Source: Psychrobacillus sp. OK028
GTDB taxonomy: Bacteria; Bacillota; Bacilli; Bacillales_A; Planococcaceae
Direction: 5' to 3'
Length of the DNA stretch: 64,000 bases
NCBI RefSeq assembly: GCF_900103605.1
Contig: NZ_FNHY01000005.1
Coordinates: forward strand, 186,001-250,000
The notes beneath the pieces were generated by a model. It ran no database searches, had not been told where the DNA came from, and saw only the letters and a program-made list of their open reading frames with translations. The position numbers and the translations under genes are program-made. Positions 32,249-41,133 of the stretch are shown here, one piece after another (position 1 is the first letter of the stretch; each line of letters starts with the position of its first letter).

Positions 32249-33854
32249 ATTCTGTTTCGGGAAAAAAGGCTTTAGCAGTTGGTATGTCTACAAAGCTCGG
32301 ACCTGTCGTCGTAATTGCATTTTGAATGACAAATTCTAGCTCACCCTCATTATTAACTCGAAAGGCCGTCCACCCACATGCCTCCGCCACCTTCACAAAG
32401 TCAGGATTCGTTAGTTTAGTGCCTATTTCCTTTAAACCTGCCGCTTGAATTTTATCGCTTTCCATCTGTAAAGCACCATTATTAAAAACAATAACCGTAA
32501 TATCTAAATTGTATCGAGTAGCTGTCAAAAGATCCGCAAGCACCATCTCGAGTCCACCATCGCCTACAATAGCAACTACCTGCTTCTCTGGTTTCTCCAT
32601 TTTTGCTGCCATTGCTGCAGGTAGTCCGAAGCCCATTGAACGCCAATATCCAGAAAACAGGAGACTTTGCTTACTTTGACGGAAATTACGATTCATCCAA
32701 ACAGTAACATCTCCAGTGTCAATCGTTAGGATGGCGTCATCTGCAACTGATTGTTCAATTCCTCGAACAATACGTGAAGGATGACATGGATAATCGGTCA
32801 TTTTGCCTTCCTGTTCGTTCTCATTGGCCCATTTTGTTTTCACTTGTTCTATACGGTTAAGCCATTCGGTATTCGGCACATATCCGGTGATGGGTTCCTG
32901 AAGAAGTGGAACAACTTGCTCTGCTTTACCTTTAATAGCTATTTCTACAGGAATACCACTCGTAGCACTTTCTATATGTGTATCAACTTGAATGATTCTA
33001 GCTTTCTCAGGAACATAACCTTCTGGCCACCAAGATACACCGGCAAGAAGTACAACATCCGCCTCTTTAAAAACTTCTGCGGCATGAGGATTTCCCCCTT
33101 CACCAATACCTTGGAGAAGATATGGAGTTGCCTCCTCAAAAAGCCCTTTCCCACCGAAGCTTGTAATAATGCCTGCTCCCCATATATTAGATAAGCTTTC
33201 TATTGCCTCTGTAGCTTTCTTGGCTCCAGCACCAACTAAAATCATTGGGTACTTTGCTGTTTTCATCACAGCTGCAACTTCTGTCAAATCAGCACTTTGG
33301 AATGTCTCTGCTCCCTCGATTACTCTAGGAAGTGGTCGAGCCTTTACCTGGGTTTCTTTTTCAAACAAATCTTTTGGAATTGATATATGTGTAACTGCTC
33401 GTTGCTGTAAGGAAATTTGAGTAGCTTTTTGTAGTAACTCTACAATTGCATCTTCACTTGCTAAATTTGCTGAGTACGTAGCAAATGGTTTGAACAACTC
33501 TTGCTGATCTACATATTGTTGGAAATCGGTTCCTATTTTATCCGATGGGGCTTGTCCTGTGATAGCTAGTACTGGTGCCTTATCCGCATAGGCATCCCCT
33601 AATCCATTGAGAAGGTTTGTGGCTCCGGGTCCCATAGTAGACGTACAAACAGCAAGCTTCCCTGTCAGCTTAGCCTCTGCAGAAGCCATAAAGGCCGCTA
33701 CTGATTCATGCTTCACAGCGACGAATTTAATCTCATCCTGTTTAGCTAGTGCATCCAATAGTCCAATGATTGTATCACCTGTGACGCCATAAATGCGCTT
33801 CACCCCATAATAAGATAACTGATCCAATAACACTTCAGACACTGTTTTTCCCAT
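32247..33854 (-). CDS. Thiamine-pyrophosphate-dependent pyruvate oxidase (YdaP/PoxB-like)
   Basis: This 535-residue ThDP enzyme has three domains: the Pyr domain with the ThDP-activating Glu (VAVKHESVAAFMA), a central FAD/NAD-like domain (MILVGAGAKKA) and the PP domain with GDGGLEM ... FNNG. It is closest to pyruvate oxidases and pyruvate:quinone dehydrogenases, which convert pyruvate to acetate or acetyl phosphate plus CO2; the family also includes acetolactate synthases, but YRSMGFGLPAAMAAK and the sequence length favour an oxidase. It lacks the long C-terminal membrane-binding tail of PoxB. The start is ATG at 33854, with AGGAGAGG upstream. It is monocistronic. Confidence 0.85.
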   Translation of the reverse strand: MGKTVSEVLLDQLSYYGVKRIYGVTGDTIIGLLDALAKQDEIKFVAVKHESVAAFMASAEAKLTGKLAVCTSTMGPGATNLLNGLGDAYADKAPVLAITGQAPSDKIGTDFQQYVDQQELFKPFATYSANLASEDAIVELLQKATQISLQQRAVTHISIPKDLFEKETQVKARPLPRVIEGAETFQSADLTEVAAVMKTAKYPMILVGAGAKKATEAIESLSNIWGAGIITSFGGKGLFEEATPYLLQGIGEGGNPHAAEVFKEADVVLLAGVSWWPEGYVPEKARIIQVDTHIESATSGIPVEIAIKGKAEQVVPLLQEPITGYVPNTEWLNRIEQVKTKWANENEQEGKMTDYPCHPSRIVRGIEQSVADDAILTIDTGDVTVWMNRNFRQSKQSLLFSGYWRSMGFGLPAAMAAKMEKPEKQVVAIVGDGGLEMVLADLLTATRYNLDITVIVFNNGALQMESDKIQAAGLKEIGTKLTNPDFVKVAEACGWTAFRVNNEGELEFVIQNAITTTGPSFVDIPTAKAFFPETE

Positions 33855-33947
33855 TTAGTAACCTCTCCTTTTATATTCCCAGATATTTAAAAGGTGCCCT
33901 TAATACTTGTGATATAAACTTTTTAAATATAGAAGGAGGTTTCTAAA

Positions 33948-34034
33948 TTGAAAAAAGCATTCATAAAGTCTTTAAAAAGACTCCATGAACGCCTATTAAT
34001 AATTTTTATACTAATTGTTTTGAAAGCTTTGTAG
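33948..34034 (+). CDS. Possible 28-residue cationic-hydrophobic peptide
   Basis: An AGAAGGAGG site stands eight bases before a TTG that opens a 28-codon frame: MKKAFIKSLKRLHERLLII followed by FILIVLKAL. The basic N-terminus and hydrophobic C-terminus resemble type I toxin or small membrane peptides. The frame runs into the 3' end of the azoreductase gene on the other strand. A small stem (AGTCTTTAAAAAGACT) lies inside it. The strong site is the main evidence; expression is unproven. Confidence 0.4.
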   Translation: MKKAFIKSLKRLHERLLIIFILIVLKAL

Positions 34035-34638
34035 CGGCTGCTTTTACTTTTTCTAAGCCTTCTGCAACGATTGCTTCTGCTTGAGCTGGTGCTGCAGCAT
34101 GTCCTTCGATTACAACTTCATCCACAATTTGCATACCGAAAACGCCACCTAATACATTTTTCATGTAGTTAACTGCCATTTCCATTGGTGCAGCTTCTGG
34201 TGAAGAGTAGATGCCACCACGAGCATTTAAGATGACTGCTTTTTTGTCAGTCAATAATTGTACTGCTTGACCATTTTCGTCATATTTAAACGAGAAGCCA
34301 GCTTGGTAAATATAATCGATAAACACTTGTAATGGTGCTGGAATTGTTAAGTTCCATAATGGGAATGCAAATACTACTACATCAGCAGCAGTGATTGCGT
34401 CCATTGCTTTTTGTTTAGCTGCGATTAAACGAGCTTCTAATTCTGTTAACTCTAATCCGTCTGATAATTTACCGAATGCATTAAAAAGGTCTTGTCCGAT
34501 AAAAGGCATATCTTCTGCAAACACATCATAAGTTGTTACGTTTGCTCCTTCTAAGTTTTCCATAAATGTATCGTACATTCTGCTAGAAATACCTTCTGCA
34601 GAAGGGCGGTTGTTTGCTTTAACTACTAATATATTCAT
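34006..34638 (-). CDS. azoR: FMN-dependent NADH-azoreductase (AzoR/AcpD family)
   Basis: This 210-residue flavodoxin-fold protein reduces azo dyes and quinones with NADH through FMN; in Bacilli such enzymes protect against quinone and thiol stress. Family motifs are VVFAFPLWNLTIPAPLQVFIDYIYQAGFSF and the ARGGIYSSP loop. GGAGG precedes the ATG at 34638. It ends in a possible convergent overlap with a small open frame on the plus strand. Confidence 0.92.
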   Translation of the reverse strand: MNILVVKANNRPSAEGISSRMYDTFMENLEGANVTTYDVFAEDMPFIGQDLFNAFGKLSDGLELTELEARLIAAKQKAMDAITAADVVVFAFPLWNLTIPAPLQVFIDYIYQAGFSFKYDENGQAVQLLTDKKAVILNARGGIYSSPEAAPMEMAVNYMKNVLGGVFGMQIVDEVVIEGHAAAPAQAEAIVAEGLEKVKAAATKLSKQLV

Positions 34639-34759
34639 TTTAATTATTCCTCCAATGTTTTATTACATTGGTTATATTAACAGATACATTACACTACATT
34701 CAATTATTTTGAATTTGAAATGAATGGTTTTTAACTTCACGTCACAAACTTTTCACAAG

Positions 34760-35914
34760 TTAGTATTTCAAGGTCTTCCGTGTCATGATTATTAGAATAA
34801 TTGCTGGAATTGTACAAACAATCATACCGAGAAACGCTAGCCCCGGCTGAATTTCGTATAGATAGCCTCCACCAAAAGTTAAAATGGCGGTGCTTAAGCT
34901 CAAAGCCAATCCCGAATACAGCCCCTGTGCATTAGCTATTTGTTCTTTTGGTAAAGACCTTGTTAAATACCGGATAAAAGCGATATGAGCAACTCCAAAC
35001 GATAGAGCATGTAGTGCTTGAGAAATGATGAACATCGCCACATTAGGGAATATAAAAATCATTACCCAGCGGAGTGTAGATCCAACCGCTGCCAATAAAA
35101 ATAAGGAGGAAGGACGCCATTTAGATAAAAAGGTATCTGCCTTCATAAAGTACAAAATCTCAAAAATGACTGCTATATTAATAATCATCCCGATATAGAA
35201 AGGATTAACACCTAACTCCTGTAAATAGATATATCCATAATTATAATAAGCTGCATGAGCCCCCTGCAGTAAAAAAACAATCATTAATACGACAGGAAAT
35301 GTCTTTACTTGCCATAAACCCTTCATCGAAAGTTTTTGCTTTCTGTCTTCTTTAGAGGGCTTCGTAAGCAAAGTTACTGGGGTAGGCATGAATTGCTTGA
35401 TCAATAAGAATAGCAATCCTACAATCATGCTCCAAAGAATAGCTTGCTCTCCCCAAACTCCTGTTAACATACTAATAATAAGAACGGCAATGACAAATCC
35501 ACCTGATCCATAGGAACGACTTCTACCATAATGCACCTTACCTTGTTGGACAAGTGAAGATGCCCCACTTTCAATGGCTGGCATCAAAGTCGGATACACT
35601 AAACTAAATAGTAGAGTGATCAGGAGTAGTGACATTTTAGAAGTTGCCGGTATATAGATTACAGCTGCAATTAAGGACAAAATAGTAAAGGTAATTATTA
35701 TTTTTTTGTTACTCATAAATTTAGACATGAAAGGAAATACGAACATTGTAGCCACAGCACGCGCAACTAAGCCAAAAGCCATAATCATACTTGCATCAGC
35801 TACAGTTAAATTCTTCGCTTGTACTAACCAGCCAGTCCAGTATGGTAAGAAGATTCCCCATGTAAAAAAGAACACGAAAAAGCTCTGTGAAAGCCAGCGT
35901 TGATTGTTTATCAT
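34760..35914 (-). CDS. MFS transporter of the MFS_1-like (HcaT/LacY-related) group
   Basis: This 384-residue membrane protein has about twelve helices. The N-terminal segment WLSQSFFVFFFTWGIFLPYW and RSYGSGGFVIAVL in the fifth helix are typical of the MFS_1-like group that includes phenylpropionate permease HcaT and nucleoside or sugar symporters. The substrate is unknown. CGGAGG precedes the ATG at 35914; the longer frame has no ribosome binding site and runs through the intergenic promoter region. It is divergent from a Crp/Fnr-type regulator, which probably controls it. Confidence 0.88.
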   Translation of the reverse strand: MINNQRWLSQSFFVFFFTWGIFLPYWTGWLVQAKNLTVADASMIMAFGLVARAVATMFVFPFMSKFMSNKKIIITFTILSLIAAVIYIPATSKMSLLLITLLFSLVYPTLMPAIESGASSLVQQGKVHYGRSRSYGSGGFVIAVLIISMLTGVWGEQAILWSMIVGLLFLLIKQFMPTPVTLLTKPSKEDRKQKLSMKGLWQVKTFPVVLMIVFLLQGAHAAYYNYGYIYLQELGVNPFYIGMIINIAVIFEILYFMKADTFLSKWRPSSLFLLAAVGSTLRWVMIFIFPNVAMFIISQALHALSFGVAHIAFIRYLTRSLPKEQIANAQGLYSGLALSLSTAILTFGGGYLYEIQPGLAFLGMIVCTIPAIILIIMTRKTLKY

Positions 35915-36010
35915 CTTACAAAAACCTCCGTTCGCTAGTTTGAATAATAACATTAGTCTAATTATAATAATAGGAGATATCTCATGTTTTTGAGGAGTGG
36001 ATGACATAAA

Positions 36011-36676
36011 ATGAACTTGCTAAAGGGTTTAGAAAAAGCATATTACTTAGAAGCATATACAATACAGTCACTTTTTTCTTTTGACATTTCTCCATTTATA
36101 CAGGTTTTCCAATTTGATAAAGGAGATTTTATCATTCAAGAGGGGACGGAACCTGAGTATCTCTTTTATATGGTGGAAGGTAAGGCAAAACTCTATGTAA
36201 CCCATAAAAACGGAAAAGTTTCGCTGATTAACTTTTTAACTCCACCAATATTTATGGGAGAAATAGAGCTTTTAAATGAAGAAAAATATTCAAAAAGTAT
36301 TCAAACTAGCTCAAAATGCATTTGTTTAGGAATTTCAATAGAAAAATGCAAAGAAAAATTACTAGCCGATGCACACTTCCTAAAATATTTATGTATATTT
36401 TTGAGTAATAAATCAACTGCTCATTCTACCAAATACACAAAACATCAAGCGTATCCACTGGAAAATAAACTGGCAGAATTTATACTTTTGTCCTCTCATC
36501 AAAGTATATACAAGGAAAAGCATACTGAAATTAGCGAGTACTTTGGCGTCTCTTATCGCCATTTACTTCATACCTTCTCCCAATTATCCGAAGCAGGAAT
36601 AATAGAGAAGATAAAAACGGGCTACAAAGTAATAGATAAGAAAAAGCTTCAGGCATTAGCGGACGAAATTAAATAA
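36011..36676 (+). CDS. Crp/Fnr-family regulator (YeiL-like)
   Basis: This 221-residue protein has an N-terminal cyclic-nucleotide-binding-type domain (VFQFDKGDFIIQEGTEPEYLFYMVEGKAKLY) and a C-terminal winged helix (HTEISEYFGVSYRHLLHTFSQLSEAGII). The cAMP-contacting Arg/Ser motif is not evident, so another effector or none is likely. It resembles YeiL, a regulator tied to stationary-phase nutrient uptake. The start is ATG at 36011 with GAGGAGTGG upstream. It is divergent from the MFS gene across less than 100 bases and is followed by a terminator. Confidence 0.85.
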   Translation: MNLLKGLEKAYYLEAYTIQSLFSFDISPFIQVFQFDKGDFIIQEGTEPEYLFYMVEGKAKLYVTHKNGKVSLINFLTPPIFMGEIELLNEEKYSKSIQTSSKCICLGISIEKCKEKLLADAHFLKYLCIFLSNKSTAHSTKYTKHQAYPLENKLAEFILLSSHQSIYKEKHTEISEYFGVSYRHLLHTFSQLSEAGIIEKIKTGYKVIDKKKLQALADEIK

Positions 36677-36685
36677 CATAAACTA

Positions 36686-36733
36686 AAAACCACCTTAAAA
36701 CGACTGTCTAGTCATTTCAAGGTGGCTATTTTC
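36686..36733 (+). terminator. Terminator of the Crp/Fnr-type gene
   Basis: CCACCTT and AAGGTGG are the outer arms; inner bases (GACT...AGTC) also pair. A short T tract follows. Confidence 0.65.
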
Positions 36734-36854
36734 ATTATCTAATTAATCTAGTTGTCCTCTTTAGCAACAACTGTTCAACTTTAAATAATACCTTACTTCT
36801 TAAAGTGAATTTCATTTTAACACAAGCATTTTTGCTATTCAGCACACACATACA

Positions 36855-37910
36855 CTATTTAGCTGTATATTTTTTAATAGCTGGTAGAATTTCATTTCCA
36901 ATGAGTTCAATATTCTTCATCAGTTTTTCAAATGGTACTCCACCAAAATCCATCTGTCCGATATATCGTTGATGGCCAAATACTTCATGCTGGTAAAGAA
37001 TTTTTTCTATGATTTGTTGTGGGCTTCCGATATTCATGACATTATGCGGGTCTGCTCCTAAAGCAAATGCATCTTTTGGATAACCACTGCCATTCGATAA
37101 TTTCATGCCTTCATTAATATAAGGATAGTATTCGTTTTGTGCCTGTTGTGTCGTTTCTGCTGCATAGAAGAAACCAGCGGTAGCAACTGGAAGCTCAGCC
37201 GGATTATAGCCACTACTTTTAGCAGCTTCCCGATATGCATCTATGGAAATCTTGAAGGTTGTAGCAGCTCCTCCTAGAGTAGCTAAGAACATCGGTACAC
37301 CAGCATGTCCTGCCTTAATCGCACTTGCAGGATGCCCACCGACTGCACGCCAAATAGGTAACGAGCCTTCTTGTGGACGTGGTATGACAATTGCATCTTT
37401 TAAAGATGCTCGGAATTGTCCGCTCCAGTTTACGACGTTTTCTTGATTAATCTTCAATAATAATTCGAACTTTTCTTCGAATAACTCCTCATAATATCGA
37501 ACATCATAGCCTAATAATTCAAATAGACCTATTCTAGATGCACGTCCAGCTACAATTTCTGCACGTCCCTTAGACAGCAAATCTATTGTTGCAAAGTCTT
37601 CATAAACACGTACTGGATCTGACGTACTTATAATCGAAGATGAACTCGCAATTTTTATCGTATTAGTCGCTTGTGCAATTGCCGCTAAAACAACTGTGTG
37701 AGCTTGTGTTGCAAAATATTCCTGATGACTTTCTCCAACACTGAAAAAATCGATTCCTGCCTGCTCTGCTAATTTTGCTAGTTCTATAATTTCATTTAGT
37801 CGCTGCGCTGCAGAAATACGTTCTCCTGTGTGCGGATTCGGCATATGATCCCCTAATGTATATAATCCAAATTCCAATCCTTTGCTTTGATCAATACGAT
37901 ATTTTTCCAT
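36855..37910 (-). CDS. Luciferase-like flavin-dependent monooxygenase (LLM class)
   Basis: This 351-residue TIM-barrel protein matches the bacterial luciferase-like family: GLEFGLYTLGDHMPNP at the start, FFSVGESHQEYF, ASSSSIISTSDPVRVYEDFATIDLLSKGRAEIVAGR in the middle. Such enzymes are FMN- or F420-dependent monooxygenases or oxidoreductases; the substrate is unknown. It is divergent from an HxlR-type regulator with an inverted repeat in between, the usual layout for stress-inducible oxidoreductases. The start is ATG at 37910. Confidence 0.9.
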   Translation of the reverse strand: MEKYRIDQSKGLEFGLYTLGDHMPNPHTGERISAAQRLNEIIELAKLAEQAGIDFFSVGESHQEYFATQAHTVVLAAIAQATNTIKIASSSSIISTSDPVRVYEDFATIDLLSKGRAEIVAGRASRIGLFELLGYDVRYYEELFEEKFELLLKINQENVVNWSGQFRASLKDAIVIPRPQEGSLPIWRAVGGHPASAIKAGHAGVPMFLATLGGAATTFKISIDAYREAAKSSGYNPAELPVATAGFFYAAETTQQAQNEYYPYINEGMKLSNGSGYPKDAFALGADPHNVMNIGSPQQIIEKILYQHEVFGHQRYIGQMDFGGVPFEKLMKNIELIGNEILPAIKKYTAK

Positions 37911-37952
37911 TTACCTCACCCTTCTAATTATAGAAATTCTCCCTAAAATTAT

Positions 37953-37971
37953 TACTACTCATATAGTAGTA
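37953..37971. promoter_or_regulatory. Inverted repeat between LLM and HxlR genes, putative HxlR operator
   Basis: TACTAC and GTAGTA are separated by seven bases, midway between the two divergent genes. HxlR-type regulators bind such AT-rich palindromes in the shared intergenic region. Confidence 0.45.
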
Positions 37972-38054
37972 TAGTATTGAAATTCACTTTCGGTAAGTAC
38001 GCACAAAAAAGTGGTATAGTATACATAATGATACTATTAAGAGGAGGCTTCACA

Positions 38055-38402
38055 ATGGATATGCAACCAGAGCTGTGCAAGGTTGAAGATGCTTTAGGTA
38101 TTCTAGTAGGAAAATGGAAACCGATTATTTTATTAATCCTTTTACAGGAAGGTACAAAAAGATTCAGTGATTTAAAACGTAGTGTACCTGGTATAACACA
38201 AAAAATGCTAACAAAACAGCTTAGAGAGTTAGAGGAAGAGGATATTATTTTACGTAATGTCTACGCTCAAGTCCCGCCAAAAGTGGAATATTCCATTAGT
38301 GAGTATGGAAAAAGCTTAGAACCCATTTTGGTAGCCATGCATGAATGGGGAACTGCACATACGCTTCATAAAACAAAAAAAGCACAGCAACAAACATGTT
38401 GA
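38055..38402 (+). CDS. HxlR-family winged-helix regulator
   Basis: This 115-residue protein is a HxlR/MarR-related regulator: LVGKWKPIILLILLQEGTKRFSDLKRSVPGITQKMLTKQLRELE is the canonical winged helix. One Cys (PELCKVEDALGIL) sits in the usual redox-sensing N-terminal position. Relatives sense aldehydes, quinones or disulfide stress. GAGGAGG precedes the ATG at 38055; the frame is open further but without a site. It probably controls the divergent luciferase-like gene and itself. A 21-bp tandem repeat follows the stop. Confidence 0.9.
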   Translation: MDMQPELCKVEDALGILVGKWKPIILLILLQEGTKRFSDLKRSVPGITQKMLTKQLRELEEEDIILRNVYAQVPPKVEYSISEYGKSLEPILVAMHEWGTAHTLHKTKKAQQQTC

Positions 38403-38403
38403 C

Positions 38404-38516
38404 TTGCGAATTTGTGAGCTCGAACTTGCGATTTGTGGACATGGTGTTGCGATTCTCCGTTGTGAACTTGCGATTTGTTGCAGTGATTTTGCGATTCTCG
38501 ACCTGGAACTTGCGAT
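38404..38516. repeat. Degenerate tandem repeat, period 21 bp, six units
   Basis: The string TTGCGA occurs at 38404, 38426, 38447, 38468, 38489 and 38510, i.e. with spacing 22 then 21 four times. The units share TTGCGATT followed by about 13 variable bases. In one minus-strand frame they read as heptads of the form (R/Q)IA(S/K/T)xxx. No ribosome binding site supports translation. The block lies between the HxlR stop and a terminator. Confidence 0.8.
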
Positions 38517-38530
38517 TCGATGTTTCTCTA

Positions 38531-38566
38531 AAAAAAACGGCACCTAATCAGAAAGGAGCCGTTTTA
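38531..38566 (-). terminator. Bidirectional terminator after the tandem repeat
   Basis: AAAACGGC and GCCGTTTT form a stem followed by T8 on the minus strand, ending the ElaA-like gene; it can also end the HxlR transcript. Confidence 0.8.
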
Positions 38567-38579
38567 CTTATGTAGAATT

Positions 38580-39023
38580 CTATTCTATTTCTCTAGCTGG
38601 AATAACCATATCAATATGCGGAATTTCGTCCTCCAAATATACTTCTGAAACCGTTTCAAAACCAAAGGATCCATAAAAATCCTCTAAGTGAGCTTGAGCC
38701 TGTGCGAAGATAGGCATTCCAGGATAAATAGTTTCGATATATTCTATTCCCCTAGCTACAAGCTCCCTACCTAAGCCAGAATTACGATTATTTTGGGCTA
38801 CTAAGACCCTACCAATATGAATAGTATCTTCTTTTGGAAACACACGCATGTATGCACTTAGTTCATTATTTTCTTCCTTAAAAATATGCGTGCTAATAAG
38901 GTCCACGTCGTCTACTTCTGGATAAGGGCAATTCTGCTCCACTACAAAAACTTCCACTCTTGCTTTATAAATACGTTGTAATTCCAATGCACTTAACTCT
39001 TCAAATGCTATATAATTCCACAT
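38580..39023 (-). CDS. ElaA-family GNAT acetyltransferase
   Basis: This 147-residue protein matches ElaA-type GNATs: ELQRIYKARVEVFVVEQNCPYPEVDDVD at the start, HIGRVLVAQNNRNSGLGRELVARGIEYI as the acetyl-CoA loop. The substrate is unknown. AAGGAG lies eight bases before the ATG at 39023; two earlier in-frame starts are too close to it. It lies in a run of three small minus-strand genes. Confidence 0.9.
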   Translation of the reverse strand: MWNYIAFEELSALELQRIYKARVEVFVVEQNCPYPEVDDVDLISTHIFKEENNELSAYMRVFPKEDTIHIGRVLVAQNNRNSGLGRELVARGIEYIETIYPGMPIFAQAQAHLEDFYGSFGFETVSEVYLEDEIPHIDMVIPAREIE

Positions 39024-39050
39024 ACACATCACTCCTTACATTAACACCTA

Positions 39051-39245
39051 TTATATACCATCAAACAGATTCCCGATAACTCTTCCTACACCTCTAACTA
39101 ACCAGAAAAGCATTCGGAAAGGAAGGAGAAGTAGTTCGGGTATCCAAAAGAAAACTTCAAAAACAAAATCACCAAATGTGTATGGAGCATTGTCTTTGCG
39201 TTTGTTTTTCCTAATTTCCTTCTTTTTTTCCCATCGCTCACTCAC
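39051..39245 (-). CDS. Small membrane-associated protein, 64 residues
   Basis: The sequence starts with a highly charged segment (MSERWEKKKEIRKNKRKDN) followed by one long hydrophobic helix (FEVFFWIPELLLLPFRMLFWLVRGV). I do not recognise a family. The start would be GTG at 39245 with GAAGTGAT upstream. It is placed between two GNAT genes on the same strand, with short gaps. It could be a membrane-anchored adaptor; support is moderate. Confidence 0.6.
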   Translation of the reverse strand: MSERWEKKKEIRKNKRKDNAPYTFGDFVFEVFFWIPELLLLPFRMLFWLVRGVGRVIGNLFDGI

Positions 39246-39278
39246 TTAATATCACTTCTCTCCATAAAAAATCTTCTA

Positions 39279-39734
39279 CTATCTATGTCCATCTTTTCTC
39301 GCCTGTATATACCCATAATAAGTACAAGTTCCATGCTGGAATAAATCCTTTACCTCAAAACCGCAGTTCTCATAAAAGCTAAAATTATTAGCCGATGTAT
39401 GGGCGAACCAATCTCCGTGTGGAAGCTTTTGCACACATAATTCTACAAGCTTTTGGCCAATACCCTTTCCACGATAATCCGAATGCACTACTAAATCCAT
39501 TATATTTGCTGCCATTATTTGATCGGAAATGACCCTAACCATCCCAATCATTTTTTCGCCGTCCCAAACAGTATATGCCCAAGTGGAATTTTCAAATATT
39601 AGCGTAAATTTTTCTTTCTGCCAATCTGGCATATGCTTACTCCATCCAGCATCTTTAAAGAGTACCTCTACATATTCAGCAGGAATCCCCTTTGTTCCTT
39701 CCCTAATTACAAGCCCTTTAAAATAATGATACAT
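39279..39734 (-). CDS. GNAT acetyltransferase
   Basis: This 151-residue GNAT protein has the acetyl-CoA loop VVHSDYRGKGIGQKLVELCVQKLP and the motif WFAHTSANNFSFYENCGFEVKD. It resembles the PaiA/RimI-like and YhbS-like GNATs of unknown substrate. GAGGGGGAG precedes the ATG at 39734 at good spacing. It is the first of three minus-strand genes in this run. Confidence 0.88.
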   Translation of the reverse strand: MYHYFKGLVIREGTKGIPAEYVEVLFKDAGWSKHMPDWQKEKFTLIFENSTWAYTVWDGEKMIGMVRVISDQIMAANIMDLVVHSDYRGKGIGQKLVELCVQKLPHGDWFAHTSANNFSFYENCGFEVKDLFQHGTCTYYGYIQARKDGHR

Positions 39735-39864
39735 ATTTAACTCCCCCTCTTTATACTTAATAGTATATATACTTCATTAAGGTAGATATTCCCTTTTTAA
39801 TTAAAGCAGAAAGGGAAAAAGATAAAGCTTGTAGAAGATAGAAAGAGTTAAAGGATGTGACTAT

Positions 39865-41049
39865 ATGAAGTTAAACAAAAGCTTTCGATCTATCTGGTTA
39901 AGTAGTGCCACGTCTGAACTTGGTGGTGCGTTTTTTACCTTTTGCAATTCTATACTCATCTATGAACATACCGGCTCTGCTACTGCACTAGGATTAGTGT
40001 GGTTGATTTATTACATACCATCTTTCTTTATGCAGCTATTTATAGGACCATATATTGATCGGTGGAGTCGTAAGTATACGATGATTTGGTGCCAATTAAT
40101 ACGAGCTATTCTTGCAATGCTGTTAGCTATTACCCTATTCTCCGATTGGTTCTCTGTATCACTCATTTATATGGTTCAGGTTATTGACGGATTGATCATG
40201 CCTATATTCACGCCTGCCAATCAATCCATTTTACCGACGATTGTCGAAAAAGAATTTCTAGGAAAAGCAAATGCATCGCTTGAAAGCATTCGTCAAGTGA
40301 TGGCAGTAATGGGACCAATCAGCGCAGGTGTGTTAGCAGACTTTATAGAAGTAGACTGGTTATTAATTATTATCTCGATAGCGTTTTTGTTAAGTACATA
40401 TAATTTATTGCAAATAAACGAACGTCCTCTAGAACAAGAAATACGTAAAACTTGGATTGAGGAATTTAAAGATGGATTGAATTCATATTTTGAGCAGCCA
40501 CTAATTGTTTGGTTAGGTGTTTTCTTCGGCTTTGTTCAATTCGGGGTTGGGGTAACGATTGTGACAACACTCCCTTATATTACAACGATTTTAGAACAAC
40601 CCACTATTGCGTATGGATTCTTTATGGCAGGTTTCCCGGTTGGCTATACTATTGGGGCTTTACTTAGCTCTAAACTGAAGCAGTTGAATGGGCTTGGTGT
40701 GTTATTTACCGCCCTTTTTATCGGTGGTTGTACTTATTTATCCTTAGCGTTTACTCCATGGTATTCTTTAGCCTTAGTTACGGAGGCAATCGCAGGTATC
40801 GTTATTGCTATTTTCAATATTTATAACATCACATTAATTCAACAACGGATTCCAAATAAACTCATGGGAAAAGTTACATCAGTTCGTTTATTAATCATGC
40901 GACTTATGCTCCCACTCGGTATTCTATTTGCCACTATCGCTGTGCAAATTTTAGCTATTCGAACTATGTACTTAATCATCGGAGCTATCATCTGCTCAAC
41001 CTCTTTAGCAGGTTATGCCTTGTTGAAAAATAAAGAAGAGATAAAATAA
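39865..41049 (+). CDS. MFS efflux transporter (MFS_3-like)
   Basis: This 394-residue protein has twelve predicted helices. The loop GPYIDRWSRKYTMIWCQ is the MFS motif A after helix 2, and PTIVEKEFLGKANASLESIRQVMAVMGP is typical of the macrolide-efflux-like (MefA) group of MFS proteins. Drug or metabolite export is likely; the substrate is unknown. The ATG at 39865 has AAAGGATGTG upstream. It is a single gene followed by a bidirectional terminator. Confidence 0.9.
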   Translation: MKLNKSFRSIWLSSATSELGGAFFTFCNSILIYEHTGSATALGLVWLIYYIPSFFMQLFIGPYIDRWSRKYTMIWCQLIRAILAMLLAITLFSDWFSVSLIYMVQVIDGLIMPIFTPANQSILPTIVEKEFLGKANASLESIRQVMAVMGPISAGVLADFIEVDWLLIIISIAFLLSTYNLLQINERPLEQEIRKTWIEEFKDGLNSYFEQPLIVWLGVFFGFVQFGVGVTIVTTLPYITTILEQPTIAYGFFMAGFPVGYTIGALLSSKLKQLNGLGVLFTALFIGGCTYLSLAFTPWYSLALVTEAIAGIVIAIFNIYNITLIQQRIPNKLMGKVTSVRLLIMRLMLPLGILFATIAVQILAIRTMYLIIGAIICSTSLAGYALLKNKEEIK

Positions 41050-41059
41050 TTTATCCACC

Positions 41060-41102
41060 AAAAAGAGCCTTCATACTATTTTTAAAGTAGAAGACTCTTT
41101 TC
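41060..41102. terminator. Bidirectional terminator between MFS and ktrB genes
   Basis: AAAAGAG ... CTCTTTT outer arms with TTC/GAA and CTA/TAG inner pairs; A and T tracts on the two sides. Confidence 0.7.
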
Positions 41103-41133
41103 AGGTATTTCTTAAAATTACTTTATATTGAAA

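Noticed and set aside
38404-38516. CRISPR array
   Set aside because: Units are only 21 bp with no repeat-spacer alternation of the usual size and no cas genes anywhere in the window.
38316-38543. Minus-strand frame with RIASS-type heptads over the 21-bp repeat
   Set aside because: There is no ribosome binding site, and the period of 21 makes any frame look repetitive; listed as a DNA repeat instead.
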